A DNA stretch of 64,000 nt from an uncultured Planctomycetota bacterium (GTDB lineage: Bacteria > Planctomycetota > UBA1135 > GCA-002686595): contig CAIYPP010000020.1 of NCBI GenBank assembly GCA_903928115.1, positions 1-64,000 of the forward strand. The letters are read 5' to 3'. A program made the translations under genes and the position numbers. Below, one piece after another: positions 50,192 through 59,523 of the stretch; position 1 is the stretch's first letter; each line of letters starts with the position of its first letter. The notes beneath the pieces were generated by a model. That model did no database searches, was not told the origin of the DNA, and worked only from the letters and a program-made list of their open reading frames with translations.

Positions 50192-52585
50192 TTACTGGCC
50201 GATGGTGAAGCGCAGGCCGTTCGTGAAACCGAAGTTGTTCGGTGCGGCGAAGCCCGTGTCGCGCGACCACCACTGCGCCCAGACCGTCGCTCCCGGAACG
50301 AGCGCCGGGTCGACACCGCTCATGATGTAGGAGTTGAAGTCGACGAGGAAGCCGCCGCTGCAGTCGAGCGCGGGCAGTGGATTGCCGCCCGAGTCTTGCT
50401 TGGCCACGCGGGACGCGGGCGACAGCACGCAGTTGATGCCGCCACGGAACGGCGTCGACGACGGGCCCGCGAGGCTCACGCGCAGCAGTCCCTGGCGGCG
50501 GTTCAGCACCTTCGAGGCGGTGATGTAGAAGCCCGAGCCCGCGCTAGCGCTCGGCACGCCCGAGTAACCGATCTCCGGCACGCAGCCTTGGCTGTTCGTC
50601 TTCGCGGTGCAGTAGACGAGCGGTGCGTCGCTGCCCCACTTGGCCTCGGTCATCACGACCGGCGCGGCCATGCCCGTGTTGAGCCAAGCCTCGAACAGAT
50701 CGTTGCCGCGGCCGGCGTGCGCAGTGACCGAGCCGTCGTTCGCGAGCACGAGGAACTGCACGTATTCCCAGCTCGTCGGCTGGTACATGAGCCGGATGTC
50801 CGCGCGCACCGCGCCCGCGGGCGGGTTGAGCGTCACGTCATCCCAGTGGTTGTAGAAACCGCCCGCGCTCGGGTTGCCGAACTGCGTGTCCGGGATGGGC
50901 TGCGCGTTGCGCTCGAACGCCTCGTCGCGACTCATCTTGTAGGGCGGAATGCGATTGTCGACCAGCGTCGCGTCGTTGAGCACGAAGTGGAACGACGGCA
51001 CCGCGCTGCCCGGTGCGCCTGCGGCGGCGCTCTGCAGCGTTCCCGCCGGCGCGCCCGTCACGCGGTTGTACTTGAGCGGCAGGTTCGGGCTGTAGCCCAT
51101 GGTGAGCAGCTTCGCCGCCCACGCCTGCGACACGCCCATGTTCGCTTCGTAGACCTTCGTGTTCGGGTCGTTGATGTCGAGGATCGTCTCGACCGTGTAC
51201 GGCGTGCCGTTGACCGTGACCGCGAGCGGACCGTACTCGCCGTCCTCGCGCATCATCTGACCCCCAGCGTTGAACCACTTCACGTTGAGCCACATGCGCC
51301 GACCCTCGGCGTAGCCCGAGATCAGCTTGTGGCCCGTGAGGTTCGTGATGCGCAGCGTGTTCCCGCTGACCGCCATCGCGGCCGAGTTCTTGAGGTTCGA
51401 GACGGCGCGCTGCTTGCCCGCCTGCATGCTCGAGATCTGATAGACCGTCAGGCCGTTGCCGCCGTAGAGGCGACCCTGCGACTCGAGGTAGAGGATCGCG
51501 TCGGGCGCCCAGTAGTTGCCGCCGGTCAGGTCGTGCTTGGGGATGTCCGAGCGCAGCGGCGTGCTGAACATGCTGCAGCCGTAGCCTTCGACGGGCGACA
51601 TGTGGCACGTCTGGCAGGTGAAGTTGCGCTGCGTGCCGTCTTCGTAGTTGCCGCTCGGCGTCGACTCCTTCGCGAGTCGATAGGCGCGTGCGATCGAGCC
51701 CTTGCGCAGGTCGATCGGCAGGGCGTCGAAGTCCGCCATGCTCATCGTCTCGAACGCGCTGGCGACGTGCTCGCTGTAGGTGCGCTCGACGATGCCCCAC
51801 TTGTGGGGCGCGTTCTTCATCGCGGCCTTGTCGAGCAGCGGTCCGCCGAGCGTGCCGTCGAACATGCCCGCGGCGAGCGGCGTGAACGCGCCGTTGCCGG
51901 GCGCGAGGTCGCCGGTCACGGGGTTCGACACGTCGTGGCAGGTGCCGCACAGCTCCGACTTGCGGTGGAACTGCGACTGCGCCCACGCGTGGAACGCGGC
52001 CGGATCGCTGTAGGGGCCGAGGCGCTCGAATCCGCCGTAGACCACGGCTTGGCCGCTGCCGCGATAGGCCTCGGGCGGGTTGCCACCGTCGTTGGCCTTG
52101 AACGGCGGGTAGTGCTCGCCCAAGTGCTCGCTGTCGTCGGGGTTCGTGAGCTTGTGGCAGAACTCGCAGCTCACGCCGTCGAAGTCGTCGCCCGTGAGCG
52201 CCGAGCCATCCGTCGGCTGAGAGCGTCCGTCGTACCAACCGCTCGGAGAGTGGCAGCGGATGCACAGGTCGCCCGACCCGCCGAAGTCCTGCTCCGCGAT
52301 CGGCAGGGCGGCCCAGAACATCGGGTCCCGGCCCGCGTGCGCCATCATGCTGCCCGACCACGTCTCGTACGGGCTGACCTCAGGGTCGTATTGCCCGTGG
52401 CACATCTCGCAGTTCGAGCTGGGGTCGAAGGTCGAGACCTGCAGCTCCTGCGTGCCGGGCATGCGCACCTCGTTGGGCACGGTGGTGGCCAGCGAGGCGC
52501 TGAGGAGGGTGACGGAGCCCAGTCCGAGGACCGGGACCCCGATGCGGAAGGAGCGCGAGGAGCGCCAGAGGTGCGTGAGGCTCAT
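50192..52585 (-). CDS. Exported pentaheme c-type cytochrome, 797 aa
   Basis: Five CXXCH heme-binding motifs lie in the first 330 residues: CEMCH (59-63), CIRCH (108-112), CEFCH (140-144), CGTCH (213-217) and CQTCH (324-328). A signal-like hydrophobic segment (FRIGVPVLGLGSVTLLSASLA) is near the N-terminus, so it is periplasmic or outer-surface. Several other His residues in the heme region could be distal ligands. The C-terminal 470 residues have no heme and look beta-rich (NTLRITNLTGHKLISGYAEGR and similar). It is probably an electron carrier or a multiheme oxidoreductase. The ATG at 52585 lacks a clear ribosome site. It has its own terminator. Confidence 0.87.
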   Translation of the reverse strand: MSLTHLWRSSRSFRIGVPVLGLGSVTLLSASLATTVPNEVRMPGTQELQVSTFDPSSNCEMCHGQYDPEVSPYETWSGSMMAHAGRDPMFWAALPIAEQDFGGSGDLCIRCHSPSGWYDGRSQPTDGSALTGDDFDGVSCEFCHKLTNPDDSEHLGEHYPPFKANDGGNPPEAYRGSGQAVVYGGFERLGPYSDPAAFHAWAQSQFHRKSELCGTCHDVSNPVTGDLAPGNGAFTPLAAGMFDGTLGGPLLDKAAMKNAPHKWGIVERTYSEHVASAFETMSMADFDALPIDLRKGSIARAYRLAKESTPSGNYEDGTQRNFTCQTCHMSPVEGYGCSMFSTPLRSDIPKHDLTGGNYWAPDAILYLESQGRLYGGNGLTVYQISSMQAGKQRAVSNLKNSAAMAVSGNTLRITNLTGHKLISGYAEGRRMWLNVKWFNAGGQMMREDGEYGPLAVTVNGTPYTVETILDINDPNTKVYEANMGVSQAWAAKLLTMGYSPNLPLKYNRVTGAPAGTLQSAAAGAPGSAVPSFHFVLNDATLVDNRIPPYKMSRDEAFERNAQPIPDTQFGNPSAGGFYNHWDDVTLNPPAGAVRADIRLMYQPTSWEYVQFLVLANDGSVTAHAGRGNDLFEAWLNTGMAAPVVMTEAKWGSDAPLVYCTAKTNSQGCVPEIGYSGVPSASAGSGFYITASKVLNRRQGLLRVSLAGPSSTPFRGGINCVLSPASRVAKQDSGGNPLPALDCSGGFLVDFNSYIMSGVDPALVPGATVWAQWWSRDTGFAAPNNFGFTNGLRFTIGQ

Positions 52586-53012
52586 GATGACGAGGGGGAG
52601 CAGCGAGCCTCTGAATCGTATCCGTGGCCCCGGAATCCCGGCAGATCGCAGCAGGACGTACCACGAAAGAAGTTCGTGGTTTCCTGCTCTCTCTGCGACG
52701 GAATGGGGGCTCGGAGGGTTCCGACAGCCGCGGCGCGGCGACGCGACGAAGCCGTCCGCGGGACAATTTCCGGAGTCGACCCTCAACCGTCGGAAACGAC
52801 TGCGCGGCACCGCGGAAGCGCTGGTTCGGGCGTGGAAGGCGCCAGAGGGGCCTCAAAAGCACATCTGGAGGCGCCTGTAGTTCCCACGAGCGTCCGATGG
52901 CGGTCGCCGGAGCCTGCGGGGCATCGAGCGCGCTGCGCCCGTCTCGTCCTAGAATGCTGCGCTCGCGTACGACGCGCGAAGTCCTCGGCTACCCCGCACC
53001 CCAGAGCCCGCC
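52586..53012. other. 427-bp divergent intergenic region
   Basis: The space between the cytochrome gene and ribBA. A hairpin is visible: ACCACGAA (52660-52667) with TTCGTGGT (52673-52680). I see no FMN-riboswitch consensus before ribBA and no supported gene. Several open frames here have no ribosome site or family. Confidence 0.6.
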
Positions 53013-54251
53013 ATGACGATCAGCCCGATCCCCGAGATCCTCGACGAGCTCCGCCGCGGCCGGATGGTGATCCTCGTCGACGACCCCGGCCGCGAGAACG
53101 AGGGCGACATCGCCTGCCTCGCCGAGAGCGTCACGCCGGAGATGGTCAACTTCATGGCGCGCGAGGCCCGCGGCCTGATCTGCATGCCGCTCGCGGGCGA
53201 GCTCTGCGACCAGCTCGGGCTCGAGATGCAGGTCCAGAACAACCAGAGCCGCATGGGCACCGGCTTCACCGTCTCCATCGAGGCCGCGAGCGGCGTGACG
53301 ACGGGAATCAGCGCCGCGGATCGCGCGCACACGATCCGCACCGCTGCGGCCGTGCAGGCGAAGAAGAGCGACCTCGTCAGCCCCGGCCACATCTTCCCGC
53401 TGCGCGCGCGCGAAGGCGGCGTGCTCGTGCGCGGCGGTCAGACCGAGGGGATGGTCGACCTCGCGCGGCTGTGCGGCGCGCGGCCGGCGGGCGTGATCTG
53501 CGAGATCATGAACGACGACGGCACGATGGCGCGCATGCCCGAGCTCGAGGTGTTCGCGCGCAAGCACGGCCTCAAGATCTGCACGATCGCGGACCTCATC
53601 GCCTACCGGCGCGCGCACGAGCGACTGATCGAGCCCCTGCAGATGGACCTGCCGATGCCGACGCGCTACGGCACGTTCAGCGCGCACATGTTCCGCTCGA
53701 AGATCGACGGCAAGGAGCACGTCGCGCTCACGGTCGGCATGCCCGGTCCCGGCCTCGACGGGCCGCGTACGGAAGTGGCCGAGCCCGTGACGGTGCGTGT
53801 GCACTCCGAGTGCCTGACCGGCGACGTGTTCCACTCGCTGCGCTGCGACTGCGGCCCGCAGCTCGACAAGGCGCTCGAGATGCTCGGAAAGGAGCCGCGC
53901 GGCGTGCTGGTGTACATGCGTCAGGAAGGGCGCGGCATCGGGCTCGAGAACAAGCTCAAGGCCTACCGGCTGCAGGACCAAGGGCTCGACACCGTCGAGG
54001 CCAACGCGGCGCTCGGCTTCCCCGCGGACCTACGCGAGTACGGGCTCGGCGCGCAGATCCTGCGCTACCTCGGCGTGCGCAAGATGCGCCTGCTCACCAA
54101 CAACCCCAAGAAGATCGCGGGCCTCTCGGGCTACGGCCTCGAGGTCGTCGACCAAGTGCCGCTCTCGACGCCGCCCAATCCCTCGAACACGAAGTACCTG
54201 CGCACGAAGCGCGAGAAGCTCGGCCACTTGCTCCCGCCCGAGATCGGCTGA
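53013..54251 (+). CDS. ribBA: Bifunctional riboflavin enzyme RibBA, 412 aa
   Basis: The N-terminal half is 3,4-dihydroxy-2-butanone-4-phosphate synthase ([46 protein letters not shown]). The C-terminal half is GTP cyclohydrolase II, with zinc Cys in [18 protein letters not shown] and the motif [16 protein letters not shown]. Both give the two precursors of riboflavin. The RibB motif usually read as GHTE is GQTE here (Gln143). In Escherichia coli this His is a metal ligand, so the RibB activity may be changed or this is a lineage variant. No FMN riboswitch is seen upstream. Confidence 0.95.
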   Translation: MTISPIPEILDELRRGRMVILVDDPGRENEGDIACLAESVTPEMVNFMAREARGLICMPLAGELCDQLGLEMQVQNNQSRMGTGFTVSIEAASGVTTGISAADRAHTIRTAAAVQAKKSDLVSPGHIFPLRAREGGVLVRGGQTEGMVDLARLCGARPAGVICEIMNDDGTMARMPELEVFARKHGLKICTIADLIAYRRAHERLIEPLQMDLPMPTRYGTFSAHMFRSKIDGKEHVALTVGMPGPGLDGPRTEVAEPVTVRVHSECLTGDVFHSLRCDCGPQLDKALEMLGKEPRGVLVYMRQEGRGIGLENKLKAYRLQDQGLDTVEANAALGFPADLREYGLGAQILRYLGVRKMRLLTNNPKKIAGLSGYGLEVVDQVPLSTPPNPSNTKYLRTKREKLGHLLPPEIG

Positions 54252-54270
54252 CCTCGGGCGGAGGCGTCCT

Positions 54271-56544
54271 TCAGCGTCCGCCGCGCACGCCCGGGCCGCG
54301 CGCAGGTCCGAGGCGTTGCTCGGACGGCGGCGGTTCGAGCAGCTTGGGATCGAGCTTCGCGAGCGCAGCACGCAGCGCTTCGAGCTCGGCGTTCGACTGC
54401 TTCTCGACGAGCTTCGCCTCGAGCATGCGCGCGGTGTCGAGCGGCGTGAGGTTCAGTCCGTCCGGAGTCGCAGCGGAGTCGGGGCGGCGCGCGAAGCACG
54501 CGAGCAGAAGCTCGGTGCTGCGGTCGAGCTCGCCGCGCTCGAGCGCGACGCGAGCCTTGCCTGCGAGTGCGATCGCGCCGAAGTGGTGGCACAGGTCCGC
54601 GCCCGTCGGGACGTCGGCTTCGTAGCGCGCGTAGTGCGCGAGACCCGCGTCGTAGGCGCCGAGCGCGTCGTCGAAGCGCGTGCGGCGGCGGAAGTGCTCG
54701 GCCGCGACGAGTGCGGCATAGCCCGCGAACCAGCGCACCTGCGGAGTGGCCTCGGGCTTCGCCAAGAGCTCGTCGTAGTAGGACAACAGGCCCGTAGGGC
54801 CCTTCTCCCACAGGAGCCGCGAGCGCAGGCGGTCGTGCAGGAGCGGCGAGTCGGGAAAGCGCGCGAGCGCCCCGTCGAGCACGCTGTTCGCGCGCGGCGA
54901 CGCGCCGAGCCAGCGCAGGAAGTCGTGGTAGCTGACGAGGTTCTCGTCGGTGGCGAGCGGGTGCTCGGCGAGCGTCGCGTAGGCCGCGTTGACGTCCGCC
55001 ATCCACTCCGGCGGCCACTGCGTGCGCTCGCGATAGGCCTTGCGGATGGCGAGCTGGCGCGAGAGCGCGAACATCGCGAGCACGCGCACCTTCACGTCCT
55101 CGGTAGGTCCTGCCTCTCCCGCGGGCGTCGTCAGCATGCCGCCTTCGACGGCCGCGACGGCGCGATCGAGCGCGGTGTCGCGCTCGCCGAGCCGATCGGC
55201 CGCGGCTGCGAGCGTCGCGTCGAGCCGCCAGCCCTTGGCGCCCGCGCGCTCCGCGTCCAGAGCCGTGCGGCGCGCGTCGAGCGCAAGCAATTCCGCGAAG
55301 CGCCGATCTTGGCCGGGCTCCGCCGAGCGCGCGAGGAACGACTCGGCGAGCGCCAGCTGAGCCGAAGCGTCTGCACGCTTGCCTTCGACTTCGCTGGAGA
55401 GCTCTTCCACGCGCTGCGACACCGCGCGCAGGCGGTTCGTAGCTTCGTACTCGTCCGTCGCCACGCCGTTGCGCGCGATGTCGATGTGCTTCGAGCCGAG
55501 CGCGAGGCCGCGGTGCAGCGTCGCGAGCGTCTTCGCGCGCGGGAACTTCTCGCCGAGCCGTTCCGCCGCCGAGACGAGCATCTCCCGTTCATCGGCGGGG
55601 AGCGCGGTCTTCAGAACTTCCGCGATCAGATCGACCGCCGGCTCGGTCTGCGCCTGCGCGAGCGATTGCCGTGCAAGCTTCGCGAGGTCCGTGTCGAGCC
55701 CGAAGAGCGCGAGCCGCAGGAGTTCGACCTGATCGACCTCCCGCGTCTTCATCGTCGCTTCGATCAACTCGCGGCGCACCTTCGGTGTCCCCGCGCGATA
55801 CGCCTGCTCGATCGCAAGCCGATCGACGATGTCGGGGCTCGCCACGCGCTCGGTCATCGGGACGCCGTCGCGCACGCGCTCCTTCTTCGGCGGGAACTCC
55901 TTCGCCGCCTCGACGTAGGTCGTGAGAACGGTCTGCGTGTCCCACGAGTAGTAGACGTCGTAGCGCTCCTTGCCCGAGGGCTCGAGCACGATGTGCCGCG
56001 GCGACACGCGAAAGCCCTCGAAGTACTTCGCGTACAGCTCGGTCTCGCACACGATGTGTTCGCCGCAGGTGACCGTGCCGAAGCGCGGGCACTCGACGCG
56101 CGCGCCGAGCTCGTCGTAGTCGCGCGGCGTGTGGCGATACACCGACGCGATCACGCAGATGTACGGCTGGAGCAGCTTCGCCGCCTCGGGGTCGCGATAC
56201 TTGATGCCCGCGAAGTGCTCGCTGGCGATCTCGCCGTCCATGTTGACCGCGACCATGATCGGCTGACCGGTCTGCTTCGCGAGCGCGAGCGCGTCGTCGA
56301 ACGAGCGCTGCCACGTCACGAGCACGGGCTTCGCCCAGCCCTCCGCCGTCGCCGCGGGCCACATCATCGGCTCGGTGAGGCCGTCGCCGAGCTGCGGCGG
56401 CGAGCCGAACTTGAACGCGTCCTTCGAGGGCGCCGCGCCGCCGGAGGGCCGTTGCTGCTGCGGAGCAGTGCTCGAAGCAGAGCTTGAGTCTTGAAGCGAC
56501 GCGCTGGCGAGCGCGAGCACGAGGAGCGGCGTGAGGATCGTCAT
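54271..56544 (-). CDS. Exported thioredoxin-fold/TPR-like protein, 757 aa
   Basis: The ATG at 56544 gives a signal peptide (TILTPLLVLALASASLQ) and an Ser/Gln-rich linker. About residues 70-230 resemble a thioredoxin-like domain (WQRSFDDALALAKQTGQPIM, then VAVNMDGE; PYICVIASVYRH), but no CXXC redox motif is present at the expected place. The remaining 500 residues are Ala/Leu-rich helical repeats. A possible binding or scaffolding role; redox activity is unlikely. It is divergent from recQ with an 86-bp gap and lies 19 bases beyond the end of ribBA. Confidence 0.8.
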   Translation of the reverse strand: MTILTPLLVLALASASLQDSSSASSTAPQQQRPSGGAAPSKDAFKFGSPPQLGDGLTEPMMWPAATAEGWAKPVLVTWQRSFDDALALAKQTGQPIMVAVNMDGEIASEHFAGIKYRDPEAAKLLQPYICVIASVYRHTPRDYDELGARVECPRFGTVTCGEHIVCETELYAKYFEGFRVSPRHIVLEPSGKERYDVYYSWDTQTVLTTYVEAAKEFPPKKERVRDGVPMTERVASPDIVDRLAIEQAYRAGTPKVRRELIEATMKTREVDQVELLRLALFGLDTDLAKLARQSLAQAQTEPAVDLIAEVLKTALPADEREMLVSAAERLGEKFPRAKTLATLHRGLALGSKHIDIARNGVATDEYEATNRLRAVSQRVEELSSEVEGKRADASAQLALAESFLARSAEPGQDRRFAELLALDARRTALDAERAGAKGWRLDATLAAAADRLGERDTALDRAVAAVEGGMLTTPAGEAGPTEDVKVRVLAMFALSRQLAIRKAYRERTQWPPEWMADVNAAYATLAEHPLATDENLVSYHDFLRWLGASPRANSVLDGALARFPDSPLLHDRLRSRLLWEKGPTGLLSYYDELLAKPEATPQVRWFAGYAALVAAEHFRRRTRFDDALGAYDAGLAHYARYEADVPTGADLCHHFGAIALAGKARVALERGELDRSTELLLACFARRPDSAATPDGLNLTPLDTARMLEAKLVEKQSNAELEALRAALAKLDPKLLEPPPSEQRLGPARGPGVRGGR

Positions 56545-56630
56545 GGCGGGCACTAGGCTCCCGTCCGCCGCAGGTTTCGTCCACAGACGCTGCGTGAAAC
56601 CTGCGTGTCCCCGTCCCAAAATCGCGCCCC

Positions 56631-58325
56631 ATGCCCACTGCGCCCCGCCCCGATGCGCTCGAGCGCGCACTCTTCGACCGCTTCGGCCTGCGCGAGTTCC
56701 GCGGACCGCAGCGCGCGGTCATCGAGGCCGTGATCGAGGGCCGCGACGTCTTGCTCACGATGCCGACCGGCGCGGGCAAGTCGCTCTGCTACCAACTGCC
56801 GGCGGTCGTGCTCGATGGCTTGACGCTCGTGATCAGCCCGCTGATCGCGCTCATGCAAGACCAAGTCGACGCGCTCACGCGCAAGGGAATCGCAGCCGCA
56901 TTCGTGAACTCCTCGCTCGACGCCGCGGAGCGACGTGCGCGTCTCGAAGCGGCGGAGCGTGGCGAGCTCGATCTGCTCTACATCACGCCCGAGCGCTTCC
57001 GCGCTGCGGATTTCCAGAGCTTCGCGCCGCGCCTGCACGTCGTGCGCATGGCTGTCGACGAGGCGCACTGCGTGAGCCAGTGGGGCCACGACTTCCGCCC
57101 CGACTACTCGCGCCTCGGCGAGTACCGCGCACGGATCGGCTCACCGCCGACGATCGCGCTGACCGCGACTGCGACGCCCAAGGTCGCCGCGGACATCGTG
57201 GCGAGCCTCGCACTGCGCGATCCGCTCGTCGTCCGCACGGGGATCGAGCGGCCCGAGCTCTTCCTTGCCGCCACGCGCGTCGACCTCGCCGAAGAGAAGG
57301 TGCCGCTGCTCGCCGAGCGCGTCCGCGCGATCGACGGACCCGGCATCGTGTATTCGTCGCTGATCCGCGACCTCGAAGCTCTGCACGTCGAGCTCAAGCG
57401 ATCGGGTCTCGACACGCTCGTCTATCACGGCAAGCTCTCGCCGCAGGAGCGGCGCGCGATGCAGGCGCGCTTCATGCGTTCCGATCGCGAGGTCGTGCTC
57501 GCCACGAACGCTTTCGGCATGGGCGTCGACAAGGAGGACATTCGCTTCGTCCTGCACGCGCAGGTCCCGCGCACGCTCGAAGCGTGGACGCAGGAAGTTG
57601 GACGCGCGGGGCGCGACGGGAAGCCTGCGTGGTGTGAGGTGCTCTATTTCGAGGAAGACCTCGCGATCCAGCAGGGTTTCGTCGAGTGGGCGAATCCGTC
57701 GCGCGAGTACATGTTGCAGGTCTACGAGACGCTGCGCGGCTGGGGTGAGCGCTTGGCGACCAAAGACCTCGACGACCTGCGCGACGAGCTGCTGCTCAAG
57801 AATCGTGGCGATCAGCGCGTCGCGATCTGCCTGAAGTGGCTCGAAGTGCTCGGAATCACCGAAGGTTCCTTCGAGACGCACGACCTGCGGCTTGTCCGCG
57901 AACTCACGGAGGACGAGCTTCCCGAGAGCGTCGGGAGCGCCGACAAGCGCCGTGCGGACCTCGAGGGCTTGCTCGCGATGGCCCGCTTCGCCGGGCTCTC
58001 GGAGGAATGTCGCCGCGTCTCGATCGCGCGTCACTTCGAACTCGAGGCGCCTGCGCAGCCGTGCGGTGCCTGCGACGTCTGCACTCCAGCCTCGCCGTGG
58101 CGCGCGGCCCATTTCAGCGCTCGCCCGACGACGCGCAGCGACGAGGCACGGAACGAGCGCTGGCAGCGCGGCGACTGGGTGCGCGTCGACCGGCGACACC
58201 TCGGCCAGATCGTGAAGGTCGAAGGCGAAGGGCGCGGGCTGCGGCTCGTGGTCGAGAGCGCGAGCGACATGCAGCGCCGCACGATCGATCCTCGCCGTCA
58301 ACGGGTCGAGCGCGTCGAGCGCTGA
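56631..58325 (+). CDS. recQ: ATP-dependent DNA helicase RecQ, 564 aa
   Basis: A 3'-5' helicase in recombination and fork repair. Walker A is MPTGAGKS (44-51), motif II DEAHCVSQWGHDF begins at residue 143, and RecQ motif 0 (FGLREFRGPQRAVIEAV) is near 18-34. Motif VI (QEVGRAGRDGKPA) is intact. The zinc-binding region shows four Cys (EECRR and CGACDVC). No HRDC domain follows; instead the last 60 residues are a basic, beta-like tail (GDWVRVDRRHLGQIVKVEGE). This is a short RecQ with an unusual C-terminus. Confidence 0.94.
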   Translation: MPTAPRPDALERALFDRFGLREFRGPQRAVIEAVIEGRDVLLTMPTGAGKSLCYQLPAVVLDGLTLVISPLIALMQDQVDALTRKGIAAAFVNSSLDAAERRARLEAAERGELDLLYITPERFRAADFQSFAPRLHVVRMAVDEAHCVSQWGHDFRPDYSRLGEYRARIGSPPTIALTATATPKVAADIVASLALRDPLVVRTGIERPELFLAATRVDLAEEKVPLLAERVRAIDGPGIVYSSLIRDLEALHVELKRSGLDTLVYHGKLSPQERRAMQARFMRSDREVVLATNAFGMGVDKEDIRFVLHAQVPRTLEAWTQEVGRAGRDGKPAWCEVLYFEEDLAIQQGFVEWANPSREYMLQVYETLRGWGERLATKDLDDLRDELLLKNRGDQRVAICLKWLEVLGITEGSFETHDLRLVRELTEDELPESVGSADKRRADLEGLLAMARFAGLSEECRRVSIARHFELEAPAQPCGACDVCTPASPWRAAHFSARPTTRSDEARNERWQRGDWVRVDRRHLGQIVKVEGEGRGLRLVVESASDMQRRTIDPRRQRVERVER

Positions 58326-58342
58326 AGCCCTATCCTGCGCAC

Positions 58343-59068
58343 ATGGGAATCGAGCACTTTGGCGCGGCGTGGGGAGAGCTCGCCGTCGAGCTGGACTGGC
58401 CGCGACTGGGCGGAGCGTACTGCGAGGGCGACGGCTCGACGTTCTTCGATGCGGAGCGGGTCGAGGCCGTGCTCGAAACGGGGCTCGTGCTCGTCGACGA
58501 CCTCGTGCCGTCGCTGCCGCGCGGCGGTTCCGGTCGCAGCCTCTACTTCGGCGCGGCTGTCGCAGAGCTCCCGCTGATTCTCGCGGAGAGCCTCGCGCTC
58601 GGCCGCGAAGTGCTGTGGCTCAACCTGCCGGGCGATGAGACCGACGAGCTCACGCGCTCCCTGCGTGCCGTGGGGACGAAGCTCGGGCTCGATCTGCCGC
58701 TGCCGAGCACGCACACGCTCGCGTCGATCGCCGACGAGAGCTGCGATCACCTTTGGATGACGAGCGTGCTGACCGATCCCGATGCATTCCCGGCGCTGCA
58801 CGACGCGCTCTACGAGCGTGTGGGAACCGAGCTCGCAACGGGGCGTGGCGACTTGGCCGTCGAGCGCGCGCGCGCCGACGCGCTCGTGCGGGAGTTGCTC
58901 TCGAAGGTCGCGCCTCCCGCGATTTTCACGACGACCGACGAAGAGCTCGAAGTCGTGCGCCCGTTGCTTGCCGACGCGAGGCTCGACATCCGCGTGCCGC
59001 GCTCGGAGACCTACAGCGCGTTGGTCGGCGACCTCGTGCGCTTCACGCGCCTCGCGCGCCTCGGCTGA
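58343..59068 (+). CDS. Protein of unknown function after recQ, 241 aa
   Basis: A cytosolic-looking protein with no signal or membrane helix. It begins MGIEHFGAAWGELAVELDW and alternates acidic and hydrophobic stretches (VLETGLVLVDDLVPSLPRGG, LILAESLALGREVLWLNLPG). It resembles no family I can name. The ATG at 58343 follows recQ by 17 bases, so the two are probably co-transcribed. Confidence 0.75.
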   Translation: MGIEHFGAAWGELAVELDWPRLGGAYCEGDGSTFFDAERVEAVLETGLVLVDDLVPSLPRGGSGRSLYFGAAVAELPLILAESLALGREVLWLNLPGDETDELTRSLRAVGTKLGLDLPLPSTHTLASIADESCDHLWMTSVLTDPDAFPALHDALYERVGTELATGRGDLAVERARADALVRELLSKVAPPAIFTTTDEELEVVRPLLADARLDIRVPRSETYSALVGDLVRFTRLARLG

Positions 59069-59166
59069 ACGCACGGCTCCATCGCATTCGAGCCCGAGAT
59101 CACGCGCGACGTGGCGAGGCCCGACGCTCGTGCAGGCGAGCGGAGCCGCCCGCCGGTGTTTCTAGC

Positions 59167-59523
59167 TCAGTTGCCGCGTGCGACGTTCGCGAAGCCGTGG
59201 GATTCGAGCCACGCGACGACGCGGTCGGGCTGATCGCCTTGGACGACGAGCGCGTTGCTCTCGACGCGCGCTCCCGTGCCGAGGGCCTTCGCGAGCTCCT
59301 TGGCGAGCTTCTCCAGCGGGTGACCGGAGAGCCCCGGGCCTTCGGCGAGCGTGACGGCCTTGCCGCCCCGGCCCGAGCGCTCGCGGCGCACGGTGACGCG
59401 GCCGACATAGCGCTTCGCCGTGGCGCTCGGCTCCGTCGCAGCTGCCGGCGGTGGCCCCGGCGGCAGGGCGCCGAGCTTGTCGCGCAGCGCAGCGAAGGGG
59501 TTGTTCGTCGGCTTGTCGCTCAA
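59167..59523 (-). CDS. SUI1/YciH-type translation initiation-like factor, 118 aa
   Basis: The SUI1 (eIF1) fold is clear: VTVRRERSGRGGKAVTLAEG, then KLAKELAKALGTGARVE and VVQGDQPDRVVAWLESHGF. In bacteria such YciH proteins influence initiation fidelity. The start is a TTG at 59523 (TTGA) overlapping the stop of the M1 peptidase gene upstream. The N-terminal 35 residues are a disordered Pro/Ala-rich tail. Coupling of this factor to a secreted peptidase is an unexpected pairing. Confidence 0.88.
   Translation of the reverse strand: MSDKPTNNPFAALRDKLGALPPGPPPAAATEPSATAKRYVGRVTVRRERSGRGGKAVTLAEGPGLSGHPLEKLAKELAKALGTGARVESNALVVQGDQPDRVVAWLESHGFANVARGN

Noticed and set aside
52586-53012. FMN riboswitch before ribBA
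   Set aside because: None of the conserved RFN-element segments is recognisable in this region.
49742-54625. 1627-residue plus-strand open frame
   Set aside because: It runs antisense to the HEAT-cyclophilin and cytochrome genes and out of frame through ribBA, with no family similarity.
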